From: Micromonospora sp. ATCC 39149
Lineage (GTDB): Bacteria; Actinomycetota; Actinomycetes; Mycobacteriales; Micromonosporaceae
Direction: 5' to 3'
Assembly (NCBI RefSeq): GCF_000158815.1
Contig: NZ_GG657738.1
Coordinates: 930,717-994,716 of the forward strand
DNA: 64,000 bases
A program made the position numbers and the translations under genes. The notes under the pieces were generated by a model, which saw only the letters and a list, made by a program, of their open reading frames with translations, did not search any database and was not told the DNA's origin. The number at the start of each line of letters is the position of its first letter. Positions within the stretch are counted from its first letter, which is position 1. Shown piece by piece: positions 1-8,867 of this stretch.

Positions 1-660
1 CTCGTCGGGAAAGTGGCGCGGGAAGAACGCGCGGGCCTCGTCGAGCGACGCCGCGACCGCCTCCGGGGTCATCGGCCCCGAGTCGGGGATGTGCAGGTCG
101 ATGGCGCCGCCGCCACGGTGGTGCTGTAGCCGGCCCAGCTCGTAGATGCCGCCGCGCGCGTGCAGCGTCAGCCAGCTCTGCATGACCGGCCAGCCCTCGC
201 GATGCATCCGTCGGTCGATCGCGAGGTTGCGGCCGAGGTCCGCGAGGGTCACCCATGACACGGCTTCGGCGATGCCGTGCTCGCGGTGGTAGCCCGTGAC
301 GACGCCGACCAGGGCCAGGTACGCGTACACGTAGAGATGCCGCCAGGCGGGGCCCCGTTCGCGCGGCAGCGCCGGCCCGGGTGACAACCAGCCGTAACCG
401 CCGAGATCGGCGCGGACCAGGGCGATCGAGCGGTCGAGCAGCCAGCGCAGCTCCGGAGGCCACAGCGGGGAGCCGGGGTCGGGCCAGCCCGCCATGATCT
501 CGGCGGCGTCGTCGGGCCGCACCGCGAGCCGGTCGAGGAGCGCGGGCGCGTCGGCCTTGGCGGGCAGCGGAGCCGACGGCAGGTCGCCGGCGAGCCGGTG
601 CACGCGCTCGACGTCCTCGACGGGCACCCCGAGCCGGGCCGCGGTGTCGTTCAGATCCAC
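1..660 (-). CDS. Acyltransferase-like protein, partial (runs off left edge)
   Basis: Only the first 220 codons are present; the gene continues leftwards beyond the window. The reading frame is open from a GTG at 660, beginning [18 protein letters not shown], with no in-frame stop. No signal peptide or membrane segment is visible, so a cytoplasmic protein is expected. The segment WVTLADLGRNLAIDRRM followed by GWPVMQSWLTLHARGGIYEL resembles the GNAT-like C-terminal part of actinobacterial proteins annotated as acyltransferase-domain proteins of unknown substrate. The family call comes from recollection of that pattern. No ATG is available near the start, so GTG is the best choice, although no strong ribosome binding site precedes it. 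Confidence 0.55.
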   Translation of the reverse strand, partial: MDLNDTAARLGVPVEDVERVHRLAGDLPSAPLPAKADAPALLDRLAVRPDDAAEIMAGWPDPGSPLWPPELRWLLDRSIALVRADLGGYGWLSPGPALPRERGPAWRHLYVYAYLALVGVVTGYHREHGIAEAVSWVTLADLGRNLAIDRRMHREGWPVMQSWLTLHARGGIYELGRLQHHRGGGAIDLHIPDSGPMTPEAVAASLDEARAFFPRHFPDE

Positions 661-807
661 GGGCACGACGCTACCGGCGGGTGGGTTCGCCGCAACAGGC
701 CCGGCAGCCACGCCGCCGACGCCGGGAGATCGGGTTGCCGCAGGACGCGCACGATGTCGGCCGTGCACGCCCAAGGCGCCCCGAGTGGCACCGGACGGCC
801 GACTATA

Positions 808-830
808 GATTGATGTTTCTCGATACAATC
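808..830. promoter_or_regulatory. Inverted repeat upstream of the GH10 gene
   Basis: GATTG and CAATC arms flank a central ATGTTTCTCGATA about 30 bp before the GH10 start at 859. The block is AT-rich for this genome. The ATGTTTC core also occurs upstream of the second xylanase, near 42310. It may be a regulator site or part of the promoter; the binding protein is unknown. Confidence 0.35.
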
Positions 831-858
831 AGGCCCCCTGTTCCGTCAGGAGGCTCTC

Positions 859-1896
859 ATGCGGCACCACACCCACCAGCCCACCCGAGCCCTCGCGCTC
901 GTCCTCGCCCTGACCCTCGGCCCGGCGATCGGTCCGGTCAGCGCGGCCCGAGCCGACCACACCGCCCGAGCCGGCCACACCGCGGCGAACACCCTCCGCG
1001 ACAGCTTCGCGGCCCGGGGCCAACACATCGGCGCCGCCACGCTGGGAAACAAGCTCGGCGATCCCGCGTACACCGGCATCCTCGACCGGGAGTTCAACTC
1101 CGTCACGCCGGAAACCGAGCTGGAGTGGGACTCGGTCGAACCGCTCCAGGGACAGTTCGTCTTCACCCGTGCCGACCAGATCGTCGCGCACGCCAGGGCC
1201 AACGACATGGCGGTGCGCGGACGCAGCCTGATCGCGCCGTCGGGCGTCCACTCCGCCTGGTTCGCCAACCTGCGGAGCGCGACGAGCGTACGCGCGGCGA
1301 TGAACCACCACATCACCAGCGTGCTGACCCACTACCGGGGGCAGATCCGCTCGTGGGGGGTGGTCACCGAGGCGTTCACCGAGACCGGCGCGGTGCGCCG
1401 CTCGCACTTCGAGACGTACCTGGGCCGCGACTTCATCGAGACGGCTTTCCGGACCGCGCGGGCCGCTGATCCCACCGCCACCCTCTGCTACAGCGACTTC
1501 ACGATCGACGACTTCGACAAACCCAAGACCCAGGCCGTGTACGCGATGGTCCGGGACTTCAAGGCCCGCGGCGTGCCGATCGACTGCGTCGGTTTCCAGA
1601 GCCACTTCACCGCCACCTACCCGATGCCGGCCAACTACCAGCGCACGCTCGCCGAGTTCGCGGCGCTCGGCGTGGAGGTACAGGTCAGCGAGCTGGACGT
1701 GGCCGGCTCCGGCTACCCGCAGGCCGAGATCTACCGCAGGGTGGTGGTTGCCTGCCTCGCGACCTTGCGGTGCTCGGGGCTCACGGTCTGGGGCGTCCGG
1801 GACATCGACTCCTGGCGCAGCGGCGACACCCCGGTGCTGTTCGACGCGGCAGGCAACCCGAAGCCCGCCTACCACGCGGTGCTGTGCCCGATCTGA
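859..1896 (+). CDS. Secreted GH10 xylanase-like protein with altered subsites
   Basis: A protein of 345 residues with a Sec signal peptide (about residues 1-33) and a single GH10 barrel, without a carbohydrate-binding module. An AGGAGG lies ten bases before the ATG. GH10 enzymes cut beta-1,4-xylan with two glutamates. The nucleophile region (VQVSELDVAG) and the acid/base Glu (WGVVTEAFTE) are present. However, the usual TPENxMKW is TPETELEW, RGHTLVWH is RGRSLIAPSG, and WDVVNEA is WGVVTEA, so several residues that normally grip the -1 and -2 sugars are replaced. Compare the canonical copy at 40709-42208. It may act on a different glycan, be a binding protein, or be a weak enzyme. The C-terminal part (WGVRDIDSWRS, AYHAVL) is family-typical. 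Confidence 0.85.
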   Translation: MRHHTHQPTRALALVLALTLGPAIGPVSAARADHTARAGHTAANTLRDSFAARGQHIGAATLGNKLGDPAYTGILDREFNSVTPETELEWDSVEPLQGQFVFTRADQIVAHARANDMAVRGRSLIAPSGVHSAWFANLRSATSVRAAMNHHITSVLTHYRGQIRSWGVVTEAFTETGAVRRSHFETYLGRDFIETAFRTARAADPTATLCYSDFTIDDFDKPKTQAVYAMVRDFKARGVPIDCVGFQSHFTATYPMPANYQRTLAEFAALGVEVQVSELDVAGSGYPQAEIYRRVVVACLATLRCSGLTVWGVRDIDSWRSGDTPVLFDAAGNPKPAYHAVLCPI

Positions 1897-1908
1897 CCGG
1901 CAAGCGGG

Positions 1909-2670
1909 TCAGAACGCGGCGCGCAGGTGCAACCTGTTGCCGTCGGCGTCGGCCAGCTCGAGCTGGTCGACGTCGAGGGCGAAGGCCACCTCGCCGTCCA
2001 GGACGTCGAAGAGGGCGATCTCCAGCCTGATGTCCGCCTCCGGGCACCTGCGTTTCGTGACACCCAGGCCGGTCACGAGGACGGTTCCCTCGCCCACCTC
2101 GGCCCCGCCGCCCAGCCAGTTGCAGGAGAGCCCGCCGGTCACCTCGCCACCGTGGAACACCAGGTGCGCGTGCACACCGGCGGGCACCGGTGCGGCACCC
2201 GGCCGGGAGGTCGACTCCAACAGCCAGTACGTGTCCGGCAGCGGCCGGTCGACTTCCGGCACGGCCACCAGCCGGATCTGCGTACCGTCGACCCGCAGCA
2301 GCAGTTCGTCACCGTCGCGGGTCCAGCCCGGGCCAGCGCCGAGGAACTGGCCCAGCCAGGTGTCCTGGGCACGCTGGTCAGGGCTGTACGGGAGATCGGT
2401 GGCGCGCTGGCCGGTGACGACCAGGCGGGCGCCCTCGACGCCGACCTGGCCGGAGATGAGGTTCCCACCGGCGTGGGCGCGCAGGCTGCCGTCGGCGATC
2501 CGCAGCCGAACCACCGTGCCGGGCAGCAGCGGGCGGGGCTGGCCGCCCTGGGTCACCGCCACCGACTGGAACGTGCGGCCCTCCTCGATCCCGGACCCGC
2601 CGCCGGGCAGCACTGCGGCGGCGCTGGCCGCCAACAGCCCCATTACAACGATGTTCGTCAATGTCGTCAT
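1909..2670 (-). CDS. META-domain (HslJ-like) protein, two domains
   Basis: A 253-residue exported protein. A hydrophobic N-terminus (VVMGLLAASAAAVLPGG) acts as a signal peptide or anchor and has no lipobox cysteine. Two META-type domains follow, at roughly residues 30-140 and 145-253. The first holds LLLRVDGTQIRLVAVPEVDRPL and the second GGEVTGGLSCNWLGGGAEV. META domains occur in HslJ-type heat-inducible or envelope proteins of poorly known function. It converges with the GH10 gene across a 12-bp gap. The start codon is followed directly by the signal sequence. No regulatory site was recognised. The family call is from motif pattern, and the biochemical role is unknown. Confidence 0.7.
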   Translation of the reverse strand: MTTLTNIVVMGLLAASAAAVLPGGGSGIEEGRTFQSVAVTQGGQPRPLLPGTVVRLRIADGSLRAHAGGNLISGQVGVEGARLVVTGQRATDLPYSPDQRAQDTWLGQFLGAGPGWTRDGDELLLRVDGTQIRLVAVPEVDRPLPDTYWLLESTSRPGAAPVPAGVHAHLVFHGGEVTGGLSCNWLGGGAEVGEGTVLVTGLGVTKRRCPEADIRLEIALFDVLDGEVAFALDVDQLELADADGNRLHLRAAF

Positions 2671-2727
2671 GGCTCCATGATGCCTCGGACAGCGCCGTTG
2701 CGCCGGGCGGCAGCCCTTGCGCCGGGC

Positions 2728-3870
2728 CTACCCTGCTGCCCCCTCGGGCCAGCCGAGCAGCCGGGCGCCGAGCACGGCGGCGTGGAGCGTGAAACGTTGG
2801 GTGGGTTCGTTGGGGTGGTAGCCGGTCAGGTGGTGGATGCGGTCGAGGCGGTAGGTGACCGCGCGTACGGAGAGATGCATCTGCCGCGCGGTGGCGGTGT
2901 GGTTGCCCTGGTTGTCGAAGAGCACGGTGAGGGTGTCCAGGTAGGGCTGGGCTCCCCCGCGGGCGCCGGTGAGCGGGCCGAGGACGGTGGTGACCAAATC
3001 GGTGATGGCGTCTCGGTCGCGCAGTAGGACGGGGAAGACCAGCAGGTCGGCGGCGTTGAGCACGGGTGCGGTGAAGCCGAGTTTGCCAGCGTGGTCAAGG
3101 GCGTTGCGGGCCTCGTCGAGCGAGGCGACGAGGCCGTGCACGCCGGGGTGGGGGCGACCGACGGCCACCTGCCAGCCGTCGGGGCCGAGCTCGGTGAGGA
3201 GCAGGTGCGCCAGTTCCGCCCCGATGCCCCGTAGGCCCCCGGCGCTGATGCACACCAGGTCACCGTCGCGCAGGGTGGTGAGGGTGTTTCCCTCGCCGAA
3301 CCGGGCAGCGAGCGCCACGTCGACGCGGTGGACGATGTCGGCGGTGAGGCGGGGCGCCCGGGCGGCCAGGACGGTGTGGGTGGCCGACAGGCGGATGCCG
3401 TAGCGGTGGGCGCGTTCGGCCAGCCTGCCGGGTTCCGCCCGGCCGGTGAGCAGGTCGTTGACGAATGCGGCCCGTTCGGTGCGGTGTCGAACCAGGTCGG
3501 CACGGGCTCGCTCGAGGTACCCGTCGAGGGCTGCCACCAACGCCGAATGCGCGGCGTCCAGGAGTGTCGCCGCGCGGGCGTGGACGGCGGTCGGGGTGTC
3601 GACGGGTTCGGGGGGCGACGTGCTCCAGCAGCGGCCGACGGCTCCGAACACGCCGTTGACGAGGTCGTGGGGATACAGGTCCTCGTCGGCGGCGCGGGCG
3701 CCCAGCCGGGCGGCAGCCTCGCCTCGCTGGTCGCCGGCCGGGGCACGCAGGAGTTCTTCGCAGCCTTGGGTCAGCCAGGCGCGATCGGCTCCGGGCTGTT
3801 CCTGCGGGGCGTGGTGGCGGCCGTGCCACGGGGGTCGACGGCCACCACCGGCTGCTTCAGACACCGACAT
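2728..3870 (-). CDS. PucR-family transcriptional regulator
   Basis: A 380-residue cytoplasmic regulator. The C-terminus carries the PucR-type helix-turn-helix (VLFDNQGNHTATARQMHLSV, then RAVTYRLDRIHHLTGY). The middle (about 190-290) looks like the GGDEF-like fold that these proteins carry before the HTH. PucR proteins are usually activators of local catabolic or transport genes. The start overlaps the end of the upstream exporter permease by 14 nt, so this regulator is the last gene of an ABC ATPase-permease-regulator operon and may control it. The N-terminal 40 residues are low-complexity, so the real start could lie further inside. Confidence 0.8.
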   Translation of the reverse strand: MSVSEAAGGGRRPPWHGRHHAPQEQPGADRAWLTQGCEELLRAPAGDQRGEAAARLGARAADEDLYPHDLVNGVFGAVGRCWSTSPPEPVDTPTAVHARAATLLDAAHSALVAALDGYLERARADLVRHRTERAAFVNDLLTGRAEPGRLAERAHRYGIRLSATHTVLAARAPRLTADIVHRVDVALAARFGEGNTLTTLRDGDLVCISAGGLRGIGAELAHLLLTELGPDGWQVAVGRPHPGVHGLVASLDEARNALDHAGKLGFTAPVLNAADLLVFPVLLRDRDAITDLVTTVLGPLTGARGGAQPYLDTLTVLFDNQGNHTATARQMHLSVRAVTYRLDRIHHLTGYHPNEPTQRFTLHAAVLGARLLGWPEGAAG

Positions 3871-4645
3871 CGCGGCGGTCGAACAGGAACACCCCGATGG
3901 CCGCGGTCACGGCGCCGACAGCCACGAGGGTGAGCAGTTGGGCCGGATGCCAGCCGGTGCGCAGCGGGTCGGTGCCGATGAAGTAGTGAAACGGCGAGAG
4001 CCAGCGCAGCCACTGCCAACCGTCGGACATGCCGCCGATGGCGTTGGCCAGGTAGGTGGTCACGGCGAGCACACCGGTGACCGCCATAACGGTGCCACGC
4101 GCTCCGGAGGCCGCGCCGGCGAGGAAGGTGATACCGGTGAAGCACCAGACCAGGGCGATCAGGCCGACTCCGGCTGCCGCGACATGGGACAGCGAAATGG
4201 CCATGCCCACGCGGGGGACAACGATCATCAGGAGAATCAGCGGAATGGCCGCGACGACCGTGATGGCGCTACCGGTCGCCGCGAGGCGCTGGGCGGCGAA
4301 GGCCACCCGCGACAACGGGTTGGCCAGCAGCAGCTCCATGCTCCCGTCCTCCTCCGGCCGGGCGATCGTGCGTGCGGTCAGCGTGATCGCGCACATGAGG
4401 ACCAGCAGCGGCCCGGTCAGGCTGAAGATCGTCGCCTGTAGGTAGCCGGCTGGCGAGAGCATGTCGGCGATGCCGAGGAAGTCCAGCATTCCCTGAGGCA
4501 GGGCGGCCTGCTTCAGCTCCGCGGCGCCCTGGAACTGGCTGTAGAAGGAGGTGTAGATGACGGTGAAGAGGGCCACGCCGGTGGCCCAACCGATCAGCGC
4601 ACGGCGGTCGTCGCGCCAGGTCTTACGCACCAGTGCGGGAAACAT
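3857..4645 (-). CDS. ABC-2 type exporter permease
   Basis: A 262-residue integral membrane protein with about six hydrophobic helices, for example LIGWATGVALFTVIYTSFYS, LLVLMCAITLTARTIA and VGAVTAAIGVFLF. The segment EEDGSMELLLANPLSRVAF is typical of ABC-2/NatB-type permeases. It would pair with the ATPase encoded just upstream, whose stop lies 23 nt inside this gene, indicating translational coupling. The substrate cannot be read from sequence; such two-component exporters commonly handle antibiotics, peptides or lipids. The 3' end overlaps the regulator gene by 14 nt. Confidence 0.82.
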   Translation of the reverse strand: MFPALVRKTWRDDRRALIGWATGVALFTVIYTSFYSQFQGAAELKQAALPQGMLDFLGIADMLSPAGYLQATIFSLTGPLLVLMCAITLTARTIARPEEDGSMELLLANPLSRVAFAAQRLAATGSAITVVAAIPLILLMIVVPRVGMAISLSHVAAAGVGLIALVWCFTGITFLAGAASGARGTVMAVTGVLAVTTYLANAIGGMSDGWQWLRWLSPFHYFIGTDPLRTGWHPAQLLTLVAVGAVTAAIGVFLFDRRDVGV

Positions 4646-5552
4646 CGCCGGCTCCTTCTTCGCAGTGGTAGTAGAACGACAGGAACGTCTCTTCCAGGTC
4701 GGGCTCGGCCGACAGCATGTCCACGACGTCGTGCCGCGCCGCGGCCTTGATCAGGGGGTCGAGGCGACCATCCACCGTGCACCTGAGCACCGGCCCGGAC
4801 ACCACCACGTCACCGACCCCGGGCAGGACGGTGAACTCCGCCGGATCCACGGGATCACCGAAGTGGATCTCCACCGACCGGACGGCCCGCTTGCCGAGGG
4901 ACTCCACCCGCTCGACCGCGGCCAGCCTGCCGTCGCGGACGATGGCGACCCGGTCGGCGGCGTGCTGCACCTCGGCGAGGACGTGGCTGGACATGAACAC
5001 GGTCTGGCCGGCGTCCCGCGCCTCGCGGACCATGGCCAGGAACTCCTGCTGCATGAGCGGGTCCAAGCCGCTGGTCGGTTCGTCCAGGATCAGCAGGGCC
5101 GGTTGGTGCATGAACGCCTGCACCAAACCGACCTTCTGCTTGTTGCCCTTGCTCATGGTGCGTACCGGGCGGGACAGGTCCAGGTCGAGCCGCTCGGCCA
5201 GGTCGGTCACCCGCGACCACGCCACCCCACCCCGGGCATCGGCGAAAAAGCGCAGCAGGTCCTCGGCCTTCTCCCGACCGGGAAACGCCAGTTCGCCGGG
5301 GAGGTAGCCGATCTGCCGGTGCAGGACGGCCTTGTCCCGACGCGGGTCGAGCCCGAGCACGGTCGCACGCCCCCTCGTCGGCCGCAGGAAGTCCAGCAGC
5401 AGCCGGATGGTGGTCGTCTTCCCGGCGCCGTTGGGGCCGAGGAAGCCCATCACCTCCCCGGCGCGGACCTCGACGGTGAGACCCTCGATGCCGCGGCGTC
5501 GGCCGTAGAACTTCGTCAAGTCCTCGGCGAGCAGGGCGATGTCGCTTGTCAT
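4623..5552 (-). CDS. ABC exporter ATP-binding protein
   Basis: An ABC ATPase of about 309 residues. Walker A is GPNGAGKTTT, the signature-like loop is MSKGNKQKVGLVQA, and Walker B is LLILDEPTSGLD, followed by SSHVLAEVQHAADRV. The domain organisation (NBD then about 90 residues) fits the DrrA/CcmA-type exporters paired with ABC-2 permeases. I start it at the ATG at 5552 (MTSDIALLAEDLTKFYGRR) because the 15 preceding residues are not family-like. It is the first gene of the three-gene leftward operon ATPase, permease, PucR regulator. The ligand is unknown. Confidence 0.88.
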   Translation of the reverse strand: MTSDIALLAEDLTKFYGRRRGIEGLTVEVRAGEVMGFLGPNGAGKTTTIRLLLDFLRPTRGRATVLGLDPRRDKAVLHRQIGYLPGELAFPGREKAEDLLRFFADARGGVAWSRVTDLAERLDLDLSRPVRTMSKGNKQKVGLVQAFMHQPALLILDEPTSGLDPLMQQEFLAMVREARDAGQTVFMSSHVLAEVQHAADRVAIVRDGRLAAVERVESLGKRAVRSVEIHFGDPVDPAEFTVLPGVGDVVVSGPVLRCTVDGRLDPLIKAAARHDVVDMLSAEPDLEETFLSFYYHCEEGAGDVSRTGA

Positions 5553-5727
5553 GGCCACATCGTGACGCTCACGCCGGCCCACCATCCAGAGCGGCACCCG
5601 GCCGAGTTCGGGCAGTATGCCCTGCCGAAACCCGGCAATCGCGGCCCCCGCCCGTCGACCGGGCCCCGGTCACCGAACGGGGCGGGCCTCGTGCCGATGA
5701 GCCAGGACAACGACCAGCTGTGCCCAC

Positions 5728-6546
5728 TCAGTGGTTGTCGGGTGCCCGGGACAGGACGCGGGAAAGGGCGAGACTGGCGGTACGTACCGCCGGGGCGAGT
5801 CGCGCCGGCTGCAGCTGGTGCGCCGGCACCGAGATGGAGAGCGCGGCGACGATCTGGCCGTGCACCAGGACGGGTGAGGCCACGCAGGAGAGCCGTGGCG
5901 CCGCCTCCTGCCGGTCGTAGCCGACCCCGGAGTATCGGATCTGGGCCAGCTCGTCGGCGAGCCGCCCGGGGTCGGTGACCGAATGCGCGGTCAGTCGGGG
6001 CAGGGGCTGCGCCAGCACCTCGTCGATGAGGCCCTGCCCGGCGTACGCGAGCAGCACCTTGCCGACGCCGGTGCAGGTCAGGGGCAGGCGACCGCCCACC
6101 CGCGACGGCGTGTCGATGCCCGCGTGTCCGCGGATCTTGTCGGCGTAGATCACGTCGAGGCCGTCCCGAACGCCGAGGTGGATGGTCTCGTGGGTGGCCT
6201 CGTAGAGATCCTGCATGAACGGCAGCGCGGCCTCACGCAGTCGCAGCTTGACCGGCACGAGTTCGCCCAGCTCGAACAGCCCGATTCCGAGCAGGAACCC
6301 CGCCGGGGCGCGTTGCAGCAGCCCCAACGCGGTGAGTTGCTCGGCCAACCGGTGCACGGTGGCCTTCGGCAGGCCCGTACGCCGGGACAGCTCGGTCAGG
6401 CGCAGGGCCCCCTCCGACGGACGGAACGCGCGCAGCAGCCGCACGCCCCGGTCGAGAACGTTGCCGCGCGTGGGGCCCGGTCGGCCCGGCGGCACGGTCG
6501 TCGAGCGGTCGGCGTCAGCGTTTCCTGCACCGTTGTTCCGCTGCAT
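5728..6546 (-). CDS. IclR-family transcriptional regulator
   Basis: A regulator of about 272 residues from the ATG at 6546. It has the IclR winged HTH (LSRRTGLPKATVHRLAEQL) and the C-terminal effector domain (ETIHLGVRDGLDVIYADKI, ACVASPVLVHGQIVAALSIS-like end). It is divergent from the acetaldehyde dehydrogenase/aldolase genes, so it probably controls the meta-cleavage remnant operon. A TGTTCC-N7-GGAACA inverted repeat at 6534-6552 overlaps the chosen start codon. This could mean autoregulation of a leaderless message, or that translation begins further upstream (the frame is open to 6675). Confidence 0.82.
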   Translation of the reverse strand: MQRNNGAGNADADRSTTVPPGRPGPTRGNVLDRGVRLLRAFRPSEGALRLTELSRRTGLPKATVHRLAEQLTALGLLQRAPAGFLLGIGLFELGELVPVKLRLREAALPFMQDLYEATHETIHLGVRDGLDVIYADKIRGHAGIDTPSRVGGRLPLTCTGVGKVLLAYAGQGLIDEVLAQPLPRLTAHSVTDPGRLADELAQIRYSGVGYDRQEAAPRLSCVASPVLVHGQIVAALSISVPAHQLQPARLAPAVRTASLALSRVLSRAPDNH

Positions 6547-6672
6547 GGAACACAAGGTTGCCAGCCGGCGGGCGCGGCGTCTACACCTGGTGACGTGACT
6601 CCCGGACTCCGGCTCGCTCCTCGACGACGTGGCCGTCCCGCCCAACGGAACGGTCGCGCCGGGCCGCCTCCC

Positions 6673-6879
6673 CATGCGGAGGTGGCGCTCGTCCCCGGCG
6701 CGGAACTGGACGGCCCACCGGAGTCGGTAACGGAGCTGCGGGAGACCGCCGCGGGTGTCGGTCAGATCGTGCTCAGCGGCGCCCTCGATCCGATGGTCCC
6801 GGTGGCACCCGGCGACCCGGTCGCCGCCGAGCCCTCCGGGCTGGGCGCGGTAGCCGTTCCGTTCCAGGCCAAGGAGTAG
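6673..6879 (+). pseudogene. Remnant of a 2-keto-4-pentenoate hydratase (MhpD-type) gene, C-terminal stub
   Basis: The last 68 codons before a TAG encode [20 protein letters not shown] and [10 protein letters not shown]. This closely resembles the C-terminus of 2-keto-4-pentenoate hydratases, where a VLSGAL and PGD motif precedes a final beta strand. No upstream start codon with hydratase-like sequence exists in this frame, and the preceding 70 codons are unrelated. It sits 5 bp before acetaldehyde dehydrogenase and aldolase genes, the order D-F-E normal for this pathway. It therefore looks like a 5'-deleted hydratase gene. Confidence 0.6.
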
Positions 6880-6884
6880 GAGAC

Positions 6885-7820
6885 ATGCCCAAGACGAAGG
6901 TCGCCATCATCGGCTCCGGGAACATCGGCACCGATCTGATGATCAAGATTCTGCGTGGGTCGGAGGCGATGGAGGTGGGTGCCTTCGTCGGCATCGACCC
7001 GAACTCCGACGGCCTGGCGCGGGCGGCGCGGCTCGGCGTGCCGGTCGTCTCGACCGGGGTGCGGGGGCTCGTCGACCACCCCGACTTCGGCGACATCCGG
7101 ATCGTGTTCGACGCGACGTCGGCGCACGCCCACCTGGCCAACGACGCCGCCCTGCGGGCGGCCGACCTCACGCTCGTCGACCTGACACCGGCGGCCCTCG
7201 GCCCGTACGTGGTCCCGCCGGTCAACCTCGACGAGCACCTCGGCGCACGAAACCTCAACATGGTGACCTGCGGCGGCCAGGCGACCATCCCGATGGTCGC
7301 GGCGATCTCCTCGGTCGCCACCACGCACTACGCCGAGATCGTCGCGTCGATCTCGTCGCGCTCGGCCGGGCCCGGCACCCGGGCGAACATCGACGAGTTC
7401 ACCGAGACCACCTCGCGGGCGATCGAGCAGGTCGGCAAGGTCCGGCGCGGCAAGGCGATCATCGTGTTGAATCCCGCCGAACCGCCGCTGGTCATGCGCA
7501 ACACGGTGTTCTGCGTCGTCGACGACTGCGACCGCGACGCGGTCACGGCGGCCGTGCTTGCCATGGCCGAGCAGGTCAGGGCGTACGTGCCCGGGTACCG
7601 GCTCAAGCAGGACGTCCAGTTCCGGAGAATCACCGCGACCAGCCCGGAGTCCGATCTCGTCCCGCACGCCCCACCCGGGGACCGCTGGGTGGTGAGCGTG
7701 TTCCTGGAGGTGGAGGGGGCGGGGCACTACCTGCCCACGTACGCGGGCAACCTGGACATCATGACCTCCGCCGCGCGGCAGGTCGGCGAGCGACTGGCGA
7801 CGGCGGTGACGGCCCGATGA
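6885..7820 (+). CDS. mhpF: Acetaldehyde dehydrogenase (acetylating)
   Basis: A 311-residue enzyme of normal family length. It oxidises acetaldehyde to acetyl-CoA with NAD and CoA, taking acetaldehyde channelled from the aldolase. Visible features are the dinucleotide-binding [12 protein letters not shown] at residues 10-21, the catalytic cysteine in [14 protein letters not shown], and [22 protein letters not shown] precedes the ATG. The stop overlaps the aldolase start (ATGA), as expected for two proteins that form one complex. Regulation is probably through the divergent IclR protein. Confidence 0.93.
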   Translation: MPKTKVAIIGSGNIGTDLMIKILRGSEAMEVGAFVGIDPNSDGLARAARLGVPVVSTGVRGLVDHPDFGDIRIVFDATSAHAHLANDAALRAADLTLVDLTPAALGPYVVPPVNLDEHLGARNLNMVTCGGQATIPMVAAISSVATTHYAEIVASISSRSAGPGTRANIDEFTETTSRAIEQVGKVRRGKAIIVLNPAEPPLVMRNTVFCVVDDCDRDAVTAAVLAMAEQVRAYVPGYRLKQDVQFRRITATSPESDLVPHAPPGDRWVVSVFLEVEGAGHYLPTYAGNLDIMTSAARQVGERLATAVTAR

Positions 7821-8839
7821 GCACGGGGATCTACGTACAGGACGTCACCCTCCGCGACGGCATGCACGCCGTCCGGCACCGCTACACCCTCGACCACGTC
7901 CGGACCATCGCCGCGGCGCTGGACGCCGCCGGCGTGACCGCGATCGAGATCTCGCACGGCGACGGGCTGGCCGGCAGCAGCCTCAACTACGGCCCCGGGG
8001 CACACACCGACTGGGAGTGGATCGGGGCCGCCGCCGAGGTGGTGAAGCGGGCCACCCTCACCGGCCTCCTGCTGCCTGGCATCGGCACCGTGCACGAGCT
8101 GAGGAGGGCCTGGGACCACGGCATCCGCTCGATCCGCATCGCCACCCACTGCACCGAGGCCGACATCGCCAACCAGCACATCGCCGCCGCGCGGGAACTG
8201 GGCATGGACGTCTCGGGCTTCCTGATGATGTCGCACATGGCGCCGCCGAAGGTGCTCGCCGAGCAGGCGAGGATCATGGAGGCGGCGGGCGCGCACTGCG
8301 TCTACGTCACCGATTCCGGTGGCCGGTTGACCATGGACGGCGTCCGGGAACGCGTGCGCGCGTACCGCGACGTGCTCGCACCGGAGACCCAGATCGGCAT
8401 CCACGCCCACCACAACCTGGGTCTCGGCGTGGCCAACTCGGTCGTCGCCGTGGAGGAGGGGGTGTGCCGGGTCGACGCGTCCCTGGCCGGCCAGGGCGCC
8501 GGCGCCGGGAACTGCCCGATCGAGGCGTTCGTCGCCGTCGCCGACCTCAACGGCTGGGCACACGGCTGCGATCTGTTCGCGCTCATGGACGCGGCCGACG
8601 ACATCGTCCGTCCCCTGCAGGACCGCCCGGTACGCGTCGACCGCGAGACGCTGACCCTGGGGTACGCCGGCGTCTACTCCAGCTTCCTGCGCCACGCCGA
8701 GACCGCCGCCGCCGAGTACGGCCTCGACACCCGCAGCATCCTCGTCGAGGTGGGTCGCCGGCAGTTGGTCGGCGGCCAGGAGGACATGATCGTCGACATC
8801 GCGCTCGACCTGCGACGGCAACGGCCCGCGCAGTCGTAG
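7817..8839 (+). CDS. mhpE: 4-hydroxy-2-oxovalerate aldolase
   Basis: A 340-residue class II pyruvate aldolase (HMGL-like barrel plus communication domain). It splits 4-hydroxy-2-oxovalerate to pyruvate and acetaldehyde in the lower meta-cleavage pathway. The N-terminal [12 protein letters not shown] carries the metal-binding Asp, [15 protein letters not shown] carries the two metal-binding His, and [13 protein letters not shown] follows the family pattern. The C-terminal part ([17 protein letters not shown]) is the region that contacts the dehydrogenase. It is coupled to the upstream dehydrogenase by a 4-nt overlap. With no intact hydratase or ring-cleavage dioxygenase in the window, its substrate must come from elsewhere or the pair is residual. 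Confidence 0.93.
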   Translation: MSTGIYVQDVTLRDGMHAVRHRYTLDHVRTIAAALDAAGVTAIEISHGDGLAGSSLNYGPGAHTDWEWIGAAAEVVKRATLTGLLLPGIGTVHELRRAWDHGIRSIRIATHCTEADIANQHIAAARELGMDVSGFLMMSHMAPPKVLAEQARIMEAAGAHCVYVTDSGGRLTMDGVRERVRAYRDVLAPETQIGIHAHHNLGLGVANSVVAVEEGVCRVDASLAGQGAGAGNCPIEAFVAVADLNGWAHGCDLFALMDAADDIVRPLQDRPVRVDRETLTLGYAGVYSSFLRHAETAAAEYGLDTRSILVEVGRRQLVGGQEDMIVDIALDLRRQRPAQS

Positions 8840-8867
8840 CGCCGGAACCCATCCTCACCTCAGCCGC

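Noticed and set aside
3446..4441. Long plus-strand open frame opposite the PucR regulator and permease
   Set aside because: Antisense shadow created by high GC; composition is unlike a protein and real genes with intact motifs lie on the other strand.
6534..6552. TGTTCC-N7-GGAACA repeat as an IclR operator
   Set aside because: It overlaps the chosen start codon and may be coding; kept only as a note in the IclR entry.
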